Source: Mesorhizobium sp. (lineage in GTDB: Bacteria > Pseudomonadota > Alphaproteobacteria > Rhizobiales > Rhizobiaceae). From it: a DNA stretch of 64,000 nucleotides. The translations under genes were made by a program, and so were the position numbers. The DNA is taken from the NCBI GenBank assembly GCA_004020645.1, contig SAQL01000019.1, positions 75,570 to 139,569 of the forward strand. Reading direction: 5' to 3'. The first letter of the stretch is position 1. Each line of letters opens with the position of its first letter. The notes beneath the pieces are model-generated. The model saw only the letters and a program-made list of their open reading frames with translations. It ran no database searches and was not told the DNA's origin. Shown one piece after another: positions 25,729 through 34,457 of the stretch.

Positions 25729-26127
25729 ATGAACATTGGCATCGCATCCGAGAAATCCGGCCTGCCGTCCAAGACGATACGCTACTACGAGGACATCGGG
25801 CTTTTGCGCCCGGCCCGGACAGATAATGGCTATCGTGACTATTCGGTAGCCGACATCCACCGCCTCCGGTTTCTGCAGCGCTCGCGCAGCCTCGGTTTTT
25901 CGGTCGACGAATGCCGCCAGTTGCTGTCCCTCTATCAAGACAAAGACCGCGAGAGCGCCGACGTCAAATCTATCGCAGAAGCCAAGTTGCGGGAGATCGA
26001 CAGGAAAATCGCCGAACTCGTGGGATTGCGTGGCCTGCTTCATCATTTGGTCGAGCACTGTCATGGCGACGAGAGGCCGGACTGCCCGATCATCGACGAA
26101 TTGGCGGGAGAGGGCATGGTTCAGTGA
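25729..26127 (+). CDS. hmrR: Copper-responsive MerR-family regulator (CueR/HmrR)
   Basis: 132 residues from MNIGIASEKSG; a longer frame would run through the promoter. The N-terminal winged helix has SGLPSKTIRYYEDIGLLRPARTDNGYR. A dimer helix follows, and the C-terminal loop HCHGDERPDCPIIDEL carries the two cysteines (plus His) that bind Cu(I) in CueR/HmrR. The operator upstream is a matching copper box. The stop overlaps a GTG start (GTGA) of a cytochrome c'-like gene. No copper ATPase is adjacent in this window. Confidence 0.88.
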   Translation: MNIGIASEKSGLPSKTIRYYEDIGLLRPARTDNGYRDYSVADIHRLRFLQRSRSLGFSVDECRQLLSLYQDKDRESADVKSIAEAKLREIDRKIAELVGLRGLLHHLVEHCHGDERPDCPIIDELAGEGMVQ

Positions 26128-26667
26128 AATGGACCGCCGTAGTGATGCTGTCGCTTGCCTGCGCCTCCGCGGTGGTGGCCGCGGCCGGACCTGACCCAAT
26201 CGTCGCGACGCGCCAGTCCTCGATGAAGGAGATGGCCGCTGCCGCAAAGACGATCGCCGGGATGTTCGATGGCAAGCTGGCCTATGACGCTGCGGCGTTC
26301 AAGGCGGCGGCCGGGACGTTACGTGCCCGCACCGGCCCTGCCCTCATTGCGGAATTTCCCAGCGCGACATTGGGTGCGCCTTCGGGCGCTAGGTTGGAAA
26401 TCGACCAGGCCCTTCGGAATTCGAGGCGCTGGCCCGTCACATCGGGACGCTGGCCAGCACGCTGGCCGCCAAGGCCGAGCGGGCGCCCGCCAGCATCACC
26501 GACGACATGAGGATGGATTCCGGCCCGGCGATGGGCGGCGGCAGCCTGCTGGGCAAGCGGCCGGCAGCGGCGGAAGCCGATCCAAGGCTCCCGCCGAGCA
26601 CCTCCTGCATCTTATCCTGCAGGATTGCTCAAGCTGTCATTCGAAGTTCCGGCAGAAGGTCCTGTGA
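26124..26667 (+). pseudogene. Cytochrome c'/c-556-like gene with two frameshifts
   Basis: The GTG start overlaps the hmrR stop. A signal peptide ending VVAAAG is followed by DPIVATRQSSMKEMAAAAKT, the helix A region of cytochrome c'. Near 26413 one base appears to be missing; reading continues one frame over as EFEALARHIGTLASTLAAKA. Near 26579 another base is missing, after which the reading gives APAEHLLHLILQD and then the haem motif CSSCH (26626-26640) with the typical KFRQKVL end. With both corrections the protein would be about 180 residues. Either a copper-regulated periplasmic cytochrome pseudogene or two sequencing errors. Confidence 0.75.
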
Positions 26668-26878
26668 AGGCCGAGCGATCCGCGAGATCTGTTGCAGGAC
26701 CGCGTGGCTGCTTGGCCGGGTGCGGCGCTGATGGCGACAAAAAAGCGCGGCTTGCCGCTGATCGAGTAGCACCGTCGCAAGCAATTTCACGGACCGCCAA
26801 CGAGGAGTACCGCTCGGTTCGGATGCCGAGGCCGCGCTTTAGGAATTTCGCACGTATCTGGAAGCGATTGCCTTGCCT

Positions 26879-27880
26879 TCAATCGACGACCACAGCGACC
26901 ACGGCGGTGCAGTCACCCGCCTTGACCAGTCCGGGAAAATGCCGCGCGGCCAATAGACCCGACATCGTCGCCCTGATCTCCTGAGGTGCGGCACCGGTGC
27001 GGCCGATGGAGTGGATGCGCGCCAGGACCTGCCCCTCTTCGACCGGCTCGCCCAGATCGAACATCGTCTCGATCATCCCGTCGTCCTCGGCGAATGAGAA
27101 GCAATCGCCCGACGGCATGTCCAGCCAGCGGGTCGGCTGCATCTCGACCGCACCGGCGACAATGCCGGCATGGCGCAGCACATTGAGCACGCCGCGACGC
27201 GCGATCCGCACCGTTTCGGCGCGGGAAGTCCCACCGCCGCCAAGCTCGGTTGTGATGAACAGCTTGCCCATCTCTTCGGCGGCAGTGTCGAACATGCCGA
27301 CCGCATCGATTTCCAGCATCTTCGTCGACCACGGCGCCGAGAACGCTTCGACCGCCGCGAACCCCTTCGCTTCCAGCACCTTGTCGGGCCGGATATGGGC
27401 GGCGCAGAACGGCACGAAGTCGAGCGTCTTGCCGCCGGAATGGAAGTCGAGCGCGATGTCGGTGCGCGGCAAAAGTTCGCGCTGGAAGTAATCCGCGATC
27501 TTCTCGGTCACCGTCCCGTCGGGCCGGCCGGGAAAGCTGCGGTTGAGATTGCCCTTGTCGATCGGCGAGGTGCGGGTGCCGGCACGGAAGGCCGGATAGT
27601 TCATCGCCGGCACGATAATCACCGTGCCGCTGACTTGCTTCGGAACGAGCGTGCGGGCGAGATCGTAAAGCGCCAGCGGCCCCTCATATTCGTCGCCATG
27701 ATTGCCGCCGGTGAGCAATGCGCTCGGCCCGCTGCCGTTGCGGATCACGCAGATCGGGATCATCACCGATCCCCAGGCGGAATCGTCACGGCTGTAGGGC
27801 AGCCGCAGGAACCCGTGCTGCACGCCGTCGCGTTCGAAATCGACGGTCGGCGTAATCGGTGATGGGCGAAAGTGGGGCAT
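26879..27880 (-). CDS. eutE: N-acetyl-L-2,4-diaminobutyrate deacetylase (DoeB/EutE)
   Basis: 333 residues from MPHFRPSPITPTVDFE, 5 bp after the stop of eutD. It belongs to the succinylglutamate desuccinylase/aspartoacylase zinc hydrolases: GGNHGDEYEGP supplies His and Glu ligands and DFHSGG the third. In ectoine breakdown DoeB removes the acetyl group from N-alpha-acetyl-diaminobutyrate, giving 2,4-diaminobutyrate. Last gene of the minus-strand ehu-eut operon; position and family match S. meliloti eutE. Confidence 0.9.
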   Translation of the reverse strand: MPHFRPSPITPTVDFERDGVQHGFLRLPYSRDDSAWGSVMIPICVIRNGSGPSALLTGGNHGDEYEGPLALYDLARTLVPKQVSGTVIIVPAMNYPAFRAGTRTSPIDKGNLNRSFPGRPDGTVTEKIADYFQRELLPRTDIALDFHSGGKTLDFVPFCAAHIRPDKVLEAKGFAAVEAFSAPWSTKMLEIDAVGMFDTAAEEMGKLFITTELGGGGTSRAETVRIARRGVLNVLRHAGIVAGAVEMQPTRWLDMPSGDCFSFAEDDGMIETMFDLGEPVEEGQVLARIHSIGRTGAAPQEIRATMSGLLAARHFPGLVKAGDCTAVVAVVVD

Positions 27881-27885
27881 CGGGC

Positions 27886-29076
27886 TCAATCCTTCACCAC
27901 CAGCTTGCGCGGCACATTGGCCAGGCACTCGACCCCTGTCTCGGTGATCAGGATGGATTCGGTGATCTCGAGCCCCATCGTCTCCAGCCACAGGCCGGTC
28001 ATGAAATGGAAGGTCATGCCCGGCTTCAGCTCGGTGCGGTCGCCGGGGCGCAGGCTCATCGTGCGCTCGCCCCAGTCCGGCGGATAGGAAAGCCCGATCG
28101 GATAGCCGGTGCGGTTGTCCTTGACGATGCCGTATTTCTTCAGCACCGCGAAGAAGGCATTGGCGATGTCTTCGCATGTATTGCCGGGCTTTGCCGCCGC
28201 AAGCCCGGCCTCCATACCTTCCAGCGTCGCCTTTTCGGCATCAAGGAATTCCTGCGTGGGTTTACCAAGGAACACAGTCCGGGAAAGAGGACAATGGTAG
28301 CGGTTATAGCAGCCGGCGATCTCGAAGAAGGTGCCCTCGCCCGATTTCATCGGCCTGTCGTCCCAGGTCAGATGCGGCGCCGACGCATCGGCGCCCGACG
28401 GCAGCAGCGGTACGATCGCCGGATAGTCGCCGCCAATCTTTCCCTCTGGCCCGTCGACACCGCGGGTGCCGGCATCATAAATCTCGGCGACCAGGTCGCA
28501 TTTGCGCATGCCGACCTCGATCTTGTCGACGATGCGCTGGTGCATCACTTCCACGATGCGGGCAGCTTTGCGCATATAATCGATCTCGGTCGGGCTCTTC
28601 ACCGCGCGCTGCCAGTTGACGAGTGCAGTGGCGTCGACGAAGCGGGCGCTGGGCATGTGTTTCTGCAGCGACGCGAAGGCAGCGGCCGAGAACCAGTAAT
28701 TGTCCATCTCGACGCCGATGCTGAGCTTGCCCCAGCCGCGATCTGCCAGCACCTGCGAGAGAAAATCCATCGGGTGGCGCTCGGTCGACTGCACATAGTG
28801 GTCGGCATAGCCGACGATGTTGTCGTGCGCGAGATACGCGGTGCGCTTGGCACCGTTGGCGTCCTGGCCGCGCCCGTACCACACCGGTTCGCCCGACGGC
28901 GGCACGATGACTGCCTGGTGCACGTAGAACGACCAGCCGTCATAGCCGGTCAGCCAGGCCATATTGGACGGATCGCTGACAACAAGGAGATCGACACCCT
29001 TGGCCTCCATGGCCTTCCGTGTCTTGGCGAGGCGCTCCGCATATTCGCCGCGCGAGAATTTCAAATTAGGCTGCAT
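27886..29076 (-). CDS. eutD: Ectoine hydrolase (DoeA/EutD), M24 peptidase family
   Basis: 396 residues from MQPNLKFSRGEYAERL, preceded by GAGGA; an ATG at 29115 overlapping the eutC stop would add 13 residues. The creatinase/aminopeptidase P fold is evident: VVSDPSNMAWLTGYDGWSFY, and later FEIAGCYNRYHCPLSRTVF and PIGLSYPPDWGER. EutD opens the ectoine ring to N-acetyl-diaminobutyrate, the first step of catabolism, and its product is the known inducer of EnuR. Gene order eutABCDE matches Sinorhizobium. Confidence 0.92.
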   Translation of the reverse strand: MQPNLKFSRGEYAERLAKTRKAMEAKGVDLLVVSDPSNMAWLTGYDGWSFYVHQAVIVPPSGEPVWYGRGQDANGAKRTAYLAHDNIVGYADHYVQSTERHPMDFLSQVLADRGWGKLSIGVEMDNYWFSAAAFASLQKHMPSARFVDATALVNWQRAVKSPTEIDYMRKAARIVEVMHQRIVDKIEVGMRKCDLVAEIYDAGTRGVDGPEGKIGGDYPAIVPLLPSGADASAPHLTWDDRPMKSGEGTFFEIAGCYNRYHCPLSRTVFLGKPTQEFLDAEKATLEGMEAGLAAAKPGNTCEDIANAFFAVLKKYGIVKDNRTGYPIGLSYPPDWGERTMSLRPGDRTELKPGMTFHFMTGLWLETMGLEITESILITETGVECLANVPRKLVVKD

Positions 29077-29114
29077 TGCTCTTGGTCCTCGTTTGTTGGG
29101 CCTCGCGGCCGGCA

Positions 29115-30107
29115 TCAGCTTTCGAAAATCGTACCCGTCTTGGCCGCCCGGGCACGGTCGCGGGCGAGCGTGGCGATCGCCGTGTCCTGCACGCCGGTGC
29201 CGGTGAGGTCGGCGATGGTGATGTCGCTGTCCGAACGCCGGCCATGTCTTTCGCCGGCGATGATCTGGCCGAGCTCGGTTACTTCAGCATCGGCCGCCAT
29301 CACGCCCGCCGCGATTGCATGATGCAGCTCGCCCAGCAGCCGCGTCTGTTTCGCGCTGTCGGCGACGTAGAGATCGGCCATGCGCAGGATCGCCGGCGCG
29401 ATCTCGTTCTTGTGCTCGGCGTCCGAGCCCATAGCGGTGATGTGCTGGCCGGCAGAGACGAAGCCGGCTTTGATCAGCGGCTCGGTCGACGGCGTCGTGG
29501 TGACGATGATGTCGGCGCCGGCCGCCGCCGTGGCCGCGTCGGGCTCGGCGCGCACGACGATGCCCAGCTTTTCGCGCAATGCATCCGCCGCGGCTTCGGC
29601 CTTCGCGGCATCCCTCGCCCAGATCCGCGCCTCGGCGATCGGCCGCACCAGCATAAGGGCCTCGAGCTGCAGCCCCGCCTGGACGCCGGCGCCGAAGATC
29701 GCGGCGACAGAGGAGTCGGTTCGCGAAAGATGTTTCGCCGCGACCGCTCCGGCCGCCGCCGTGCGGACATCGGTAAGATAACCGTTGTCGAGCAGCAGAG
29801 CCTCGACCAGCCCTGTTTTTGACGACAGCAGCACCATCATGCCGTTGACGCTGGGCAGGCCGAGCTTCGGATTGTCGAAGAAGCCGGGACTGATCTTGAT
29901 GGCAAAACCGTCGATCCCTGGCACATAGGCGGTCTTGACGTCGACCTCGCCGCGATGCTCGGGAATGTCGAGCCGCAGGATCGGCGGCATCGCCACCGGC
30001 AAGGTGGCAAGCGCTCGGAACGCATTTTCGACGCAGGCGACGGCATCGATATCGAGCTTCACGATCGCGCGCAGTTCGGCTTCGGTGAGTATGGTCATCC
30101 GGCTCAT
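29115..30107 (-). CDS. eutC: EutC, ornithine cyclodeaminase-family protein of ectoine catabolism
   Basis: 330 residues. GFAIKISPGFFDNPKLGLPS and the Rossmann segment AIFGAGVQAGLQLEAL are diagnostic of the ornithine cyclodeaminase/mu-crystallin family, which binds NAD(P). EutC is proposed, with EutA and EutB, to convert 5-hydroxyectoine to ectoine. The start overlaps the eutB stop by 4 bp. The exact reaction is inferred from published pathway models. Confidence 0.9.
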   Translation of the reverse strand: MSRMTILTEAELRAIVKLDIDAVACVENAFRALATLPVAMPPILRLDIPEHRGEVDVKTAYVPGIDGFAIKISPGFFDNPKLGLPSVNGMMVLLSSKTGLVEALLLDNGYLTDVRTAAAGAVAAKHLSRTDSSVAAIFGAGVQAGLQLEALMLVRPIAEARIWARDAAKAEAAADALREKLGIVVRAEPDAATAAAGADIIVTTTPSTEPLIKAGFVSAGQHITAMGSDAEHKNEIAPAILRMADLYVADSAKQTRLLGELHHAIAAGVMAADAEVTELGQIIAGERHGRRSDSDITIADLTGTGVQDTAIATLARDRARAAKTGTIFES

Positions 30108-31096
30108 GCTGCGCTCTCCTCAATTGCTTCGCCACAAACGACTTTCCTGTGCAGCGTCATGTCGATGTTGCGGCCCGACAGAATGAGCACCGTGGGGCCG
30201 CTCGCCCTGACCTTGCCGGCAAGCACGGCGGCGATGCAAACCGCGCCGGCGCCTTCGACGATCTCGCGCTCCTGTTCATAGGCATGGCGGATACCGGCGG
30301 CGATCTCGTCCTCGCTGAGCAGGATTACGTCGTGGAGCAGGTCGCGGCACATCGAGAAGGTCAGCCGGTTGTTGAGGCCGACGCCGCCGCCGAGCGAATC
30401 CGCCAGCGTTGGCAGTTCCTCGACCAGAACTGGATGTCCGGCGTCGAGGCTCGCCTTCATCGCCGCACCCCGCGCCATCGAAACGCCGATGACCTTCGTG
30501 CCGGGGCTGACGCCCTTCACGGCAGCGGCGACACCAGCCGCCAGCCCGCCGCCTGACAAAGGCACCAGCACGAGGGCGGCGTCCGCAACCTGCTCGATGA
30601 GCTCCAGCCCAAGCGTGCCTTGCCCGGCGATGATGTCATGATGGTCGAAGGGCGGCAGCATGATCAGCCCCTCTTCCGCGACCAGCCGGTCGACCTCCTG
30701 CTGCGCATCGTCCTGGCTGTTGCCGACGATGCGGATCTCGGCGCCAAGCCGGCGGATTTCATCGAGCTTATTCTGCGGCACCAGTCGCGACATGCAGATC
30801 GTCGCACGCATGCCTTCGAGCTTTGCCGCATGAGCCAGCGCCCGGCCGTGATTGCCGGTCGAGGCGGCGACCACGCCGCGCGCCCTCTCCTCGGCGCTCA
30901 GCGACGCGATGGCGTTCGAGGCGCCACGCAGCTTGAAGCTGCCGGTGGTCTGCCGATGTTCGAGCTTGAGATAAACGGGCGCGCCCAAGTGCCCGGAAAG
31001 ACTCGGGGAAAGCACGGTCGGCGTGCGCTCGACCTTGGCTGCTACGCGCTCGCGCGCCGCACGGATATCGGAGAGGGTGACGTCGTTCGCGGTCAT
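30104..31096 (-). CDS. eutB: EutB, PLP-dependent threonine dehydratase-like enzyme
   Basis: 330 residues from MTANDVTLSDIRAA; a TTG 15 bases upstream is also in frame. GSFKLRGA contains the PLP-binding lysine, ASTGNHGRALAHAA is the substrate loop and PLSGGGLAAG the phosphate-binding loop of fold-type II enzymes. In the eut pathway it is thought to remove the hydroxyl of 5-hydroxyectoine or its derivative as a dehydratase. Overlap with eutC indicates coupled translation. Confidence 0.9.
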   Translation of the reverse strand: MTANDVTLSDIRAARERVAAKVERTPTVLSPSLSGHLGAPVYLKLEHRQTTGSFKLRGASNAIASLSAEERARGVVAASTGNHGRALAHAAKLEGMRATICMSRLVPQNKLDEIRRLGAEIRIVGNSQDDAQQEVDRLVAEEGLIMLPPFDHHDIIAGQGTLGLELIEQVADAALVLVPLSGGGLAAGVAAAVKGVSPGTKVIGVSMARGAAMKASLDAGHPVLVEELPTLADSLGGGVGLNNRLTFSMCRDLLHDVILLSEDEIAAGIRHAYEQEREIVEGAGAVCIAAVLAGKVRASGPTVLILSGRNIDMTLHRKVVCGEAIEESAA

Positions 31097-31111
31097 GACC
31101 TTGCTCTGCAA

Positions 31112-31885
31112 TCAATTCAAAGGCAGCGTCATCAGACGGCCGAATTCGGCGCGCGGCTCGTCGTCGCCGCAAAGCCGCAGGCAGTTCCAGGCCGTCGCCT
31201 GGTTGCTGGTCACGACCGGACGGCCGATTGCCTCTTCCATGCCGACCACGGCAAGTGCGGCCCGCAGCGCCGTGCAGGAGACGAACAGCGCGTCCGCTTG
31301 CGCATCGGTCGCCTCGCGCGCCAGATCGACCAGCGTGGCCGGTGCAATCCGCGCCATCTCGCGGTCGTCCTCGAAGCCGAGACAGGTGAAGCTGGCGATC
31401 TCGAAACCGTGCGCCGCGAAATAGGCCGCCATCGGCCGGCTGGTCTCGACCGTGTAAGGGGTGAGAATACTGATCGTTCCGGCGCCCAGCGCCTTCAAGC
31501 CGCGCACCCCTGCCATCGGCGGCGTAACCACGGGTACGCCAGGCTTGGCCGCCTGCACCGCCGCCTCGATCTCGGCATCGCCGATGACCACGGAGGCCGA
31601 GGTGCAGGAATAGCAGATCGCGTCGAGTGGCTCATCGGGCAGGATGAGCTCCGCGCCTGCCGTCAGCGACGGCTGCATCCTGCGCAAATTGTCCGGCGTC
31701 GTCGGATTGGCGTAGGGAATGCGCGCGACATAGACGCCGATCCGGTCGCTTGCCACCATGCGGCGAAAATCCGGTTCGGTCGTATGGTCGGTGGCAAGGA
31801 TGATCAATCCGATGCGCTTTTCCAGCGGACGCGCGTCGAGCGCCGGCCGTGTCGAGTGCAAGCGGATGTCGACAGGAGCGGTCAC
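31112..31885 (-). CDS. eutA: EutA, Asp/Glu racemase (maleate isomerase)-family protein
   Basis: 257 residues. The paired catalytic cysteines are C in YSCTSASV and C in VSCTALRA, as in arylmalonate decarboxylase/maleate isomerase. TPPMAGVRGLKALGAGTISI is the conserved middle segment. It is the first eut gene, 52 bp after ehuD. Probably involved in 5-hydroxyectoine conversion with EutB and EutC; its direct activity is unproven. Confidence 0.9.
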   Translation of the reverse strand: MTAPVDIRLHSTRPALDARPLEKRIGLIILATDHTTEPDFRRMVASDRIGVYVARIPYANPTTPDNLRRMQPSLTAGAELILPDEPLDAICYSCTSASVVIGDAEIEAAVQAAKPGVPVVTPPMAGVRGLKALGAGTISILTPYTVETSRPMAAYFAAHGFEIASFTCLGFEDDREMARIAPATLVDLAREATDAQADALFVSCTALRAALAVVGMEEAIGRPVVTSNQATAWNCLRLCGDDEPRAEFGRLMTLPLN

Positions 31886-31937
31886 TAGGCTGTCCTTACC
31901 GACCGTCTGCCGTAGAGCGAAAGCATCGAAGGAACTG

Positions 31938-32597
31938 TCATTTTTCGATCCGCCCGTAGCGGCGTTCCAGCCAGCGCAGCAGCACGACCGAGAATAGGCT
32001 GATAACGAGGAAGAAGGCGCCGACCAAGGTCATCGGCTCGACATAGCGGTAATAGGTGTTGGCGACGCTCTTGGCCTGGTTCATCAGTTCCAGCACGGTG
32101 ATCGCCGACAGCAGCGGCGTCTCCTTGAACATCGCGATGAAGTAGTTGGCAAGCGCCGGGATCATCGGCGGAATCGCCTGCGGCATGATGATGTGGGTCC
32201 AGGTTTGCCTCGCGTTCAGATTGCAGGCCTTGGCGGCTTCCCATTGGCCGCGCGGCACATTATCGATACCGGCGCGATAGACTTCGGCCGTGTAGGTGCC
32301 GTAGTGCAGGCCGAGGCCGATGACGCCCGCCACCAGCGGCGGCAGCAGGATACCGATGTCCGGCAGCACGTAGAAGATGAAGTAGAGCTGCACCAGCAGC
32401 GGCGTGCCGCGAATGAACTCGGCGAGGAAGCCAACGGTGCGCGACAAGCCCTTGTTCGGTGAGCGCCGCGCCAGCGCGATTGCCAGCCCCACGATCGCGG
32501 CCAGGACCGAGCCGAGCAGTGTCGCCAGGATGGTGATCTTCACGCCCTGGATCAGCGTCGGCATGATCTCCCAGACGAAATTCCAATCCCACTCCAT
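31938..32597 (-). CDS. ehuD: Ectoine/hydroxyectoine ABC transporter permease EhuD
   Basis: 219 residues from MEWDWNFVWEIMPTL, a start typical of EhuD. FIRGTPLLVQLYFIFYVLP and the EAA loop WEAAKACNLNARQTWTHIIM, then PQAIP, identify a polar amino acid-type permease. Upstream codons in frame lie over the end of ehuC and are excluded. It pairs with EhuC in the inner membrane. Confidence 0.9.
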   Translation of the reverse strand: MEWDWNFVWEIMPTLIQGVKITILATLLGSVLAAIVGLAIALARRSPNKGLSRTVGFLAEFIRGTPLLVQLYFIFYVLPDIGILLPPLVAGVIGLGLHYGTYTAEVYRAGIDNVPRGQWEAAKACNLNARQTWTHIIMPQAIPPMIPALANYFIAMFKETPLLSAITVLELMNQAKSVANTYYRYVEPMTLVGAFFLVISLFSVVLLRWLERRYGRIEK

Positions 32598-32613
32598 TAT
32601 GAGGCCCGATCCA

Positions 32614-33273
32614 TCAGACGCGCACCCCATCGAGGCCGCGCGCCATGCGCCTTTCAAGCGATCGGACACCCCACGAGATGATCAGCGCAAGGCCGAAATA
32701 GATGACGAGAATGGTGGTGAACGGCACCATCGTGTTGCCGGTCTGCGAACGCACCACCTGCGCCTGGAAGGTCAGGTCGGTGAGCGAAATCAGCGAAACG
32801 ACGGCGGTCGCCTTGAGCAATTCGATGGCGTTGTTGCCGAAGGTCGGCAGCATGACCAGCAGCGCCTGCGGCAGGATGACATGGCGCATGGATTGCCAGC
32901 GGCCGAGATTGACCGCGATGCAGGCCTCGTACTGTTCCCGGCCGATCGACTGGATGGCGCCGCGCACCACCTCCGCCCCATAGGCGCCGACATTGAGGCC
33001 AAGCGCCAGCACGCCGGCCTGCAGCGGCGTCAGCGAAATACCGATGAAGGGCAGCACGAAATAGGCCCAGAACAGCTGCACGAAGATCGAGGTGCCGCGG
33101 AAGAATTCGATGTAGGCGGTGGCCAGCGCCCGAACGGCGAAAAAACGCGACAGCCGTCCTAGCCCGGCGAGAAAGGCCATGATCAGGGCAAGCACCGACC
33201 CCATCAGCGTCAGCTCGATGGTAACAAGCGCTCCCTGCAATATTAGGCCGAAATAGCCGGACCATTGGGTCAT
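32614..33273 (-). CDS. ehuC: Ectoine/hydroxyectoine ABC transporter permease EhuC
   Basis: 219 residues from MTQWSGYFGLILQGAL; a TTG six codons upstream is also possible, and neither has a strong ribosome binding site. FFRGTSIFVQLFWAYFVLP and the EAA loop YEACIAVNLGRWQSMRHVIL, then PQALL, mark it as the second channel subunit. A 240-bp gap holding a repetitive palindromic element separates it from ehuB, which may lower its expression relative to the binding protein. Confidence 0.9.
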   Translation of the reverse strand: MTQWSGYFGLILQGALVTIELTLMGSVLALIMAFLAGLGRLSRFFAVRALATAYIEFFRGTSIFVQLFWAYFVLPFIGISLTPLQAGVLALGLNVGAYGAEVVRGAIQSIGREQYEACIAVNLGRWQSMRHVILPQALLVMLPTFGNNAIELLKATAVVSLISLTDLTFQAQVVRSQTGNTMVPFTTILVIYFGLALIISWGVRSLERRMARGLDGVRV

Positions 33274-33325
33274 GAAGTCAAGAGTTTCCAAAGTTTACAG
33301 TTGTGGGAGGCGGTAGTCCTGACCC

Positions 33326-33503
33326 CTTCTCCCCGTTCACGAGGAGAAGACGCCGGCAGGCAGATGAGGGGCGGCGCGGACCAACCGAAGTATGGCGCTG
33401 CCCCTCATCCTGCCTTGTTTGTGCATGTCGTTATCCCAAAACCGCTGCACACTTTTGGGCGACATGCATTCGTGACACCTTCTCCCCGTGAACGGGGAGA
33501 AGG
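33326..33503. repeat. Mosaic of intergenic palindromes (rhizobial RIME-like element)
   Basis: Four inverted repeats lie in 180 bp between ehuB and ehuC: CTTCTCC with GGAGAAG (33326-33349); GATGAGGGGC with GCCCCTCATC (about 33363-33410); TGCATGTCG (33422-33430) with CGACATGCA (33460-33468), enclosing CCCAAAA with TTTTGGG; and CCTTCTCCCCGT-GA-ACGGGGAGAAGG (33478-33503). The first and last palindromes are the same unit, so they bound the mosaic. Modules of this type are common between rhizobial genes. Confidence 0.8.
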
Positions 33504-33512
33504 AAAGGGCTC

Positions 33513-34364
33513 CTACTTCGCCGAGCAGAGCTTGTCGCGGCTCGTCGACATCGCTGCCGCTGCCGAGAAGCCGTAGGGCTCGATGATCTTGGCGAATTCG
33601 CCGGACTCCTTCAGCTTGGCCAGTTCGACGTCATAGGCGTCGCGCAACGCCTCGTCGCCCTTCTTGAAGGCCGCGCCGTCGCAATAGACCGGCGCGCCGA
33701 CGACCGGGGCGACGACTTCCAGGTTCGGATCGTTGGCCTTCTTGACCAGATCGTTGATCGACAGCACCGGCAGCGAATAGGCGTCAATGCGGCCGTCCTG
33801 CAGCATCTTCAGGCCGCTCTGGCCGTCCGGCACGACGATGACGCGGTCGCGCGGCACGCCGGCAGTGAGCGCCAGCTTCTCCTCGGTGCCGCCGCCCGGC
33901 GCCCCGATCGTCGCGGTGGCATCCTTGGCGACATCCTCGTAGCTCTTGAAGCCCTTCGGGTTGCCCTTCTTGACCAGCATCGCCTCGGCGTCGCACAGCA
34001 CCGGCTCCGAATAAGCGACCGCCGCGCAGCGCTCCGGTTTCATGAACAGGCCGGCGGTGACGACGTCGAAACGGCCCGCCTGCAGGCCGGGGATCATGGC
34101 GCCATATTCCGAGATCGAGGCGACAATGTCGTTGACGCCGAGGCGCTTGAAGATTTCACGCGCCACGTCGGGCGCCGCACCCGAAACCTTGCCGTCGGCC
34201 GCAACCGCCGTATAGGGCGGTTCATTGGCGATGGCGACGCGAGCGAAGCCCTGTGCCTTGAGCTCTTCGAGCTTGCTGTCGTCGGCCGATCCCGCGGTCG
34301 AGGCGGCCAGAATCGCCGTCAGTGCAACACCGGCCACGCCGGCCAGAATGCCAAGTTTCTTCAT
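33513..34364 (-). CDS. ehuB: Ectoine/hydroxyectoine-binding periplasmic protein EhuB
   Basis: 283 residues. ATG 34364 follows AAGGAG with 9-bp spacing; the upstream TTG overlaps that site. The signal peptide ends near STAGSA. ANEPPYTAVAADGKVSGAAPD and FMKPERCAAVAYSEPVLCD fit EhuB, whose ligand pocket uses Phe, Tyr, Glu and Arg residues. It captures ectoine and 5-hydroxyectoine in the periplasm for EhuCD-EhuA. Placement between ehuA and ehuC agrees with the conserved order. Confidence 0.92.
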   Translation of the reverse strand: MKKLGILAGVAGVALTAILAASTAGSADDSKLEELKAQGFARVAIANEPPYTAVAADGKVSGAAPDVAREIFKRLGVNDIVASISEYGAMIPGLQAGRFDVVTAGLFMKPERCAAVAYSEPVLCDAEAMLVKKGNPKGFKSYEDVAKDATATIGAPGGGTEEKLALTAGVPRDRVIVVPDGQSGLKMLQDGRIDAYSLPVLSINDLVKKANDPNLEVVAPVVGAPVYCDGAAFKKGDEALRDAYDVELAKLKESGEFAKIIEPYGFSAAAAMSTSRDKLCSAK

Positions 34365-34457
34365 TGTTCCCAACTCCTTGCTTCTCTTCTTGGTTCGCTT
34401 TGGTCGAGACGGCTTCGCCGCCCCTTGAGGACGGCGTTGCCGCCTCTGACATGGCGG

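Noticed and set aside
27859..29322. 487-codon plus-strand frame over eutD
   Set aside because: Opposite to motif-complete EutD/EutC proteins.
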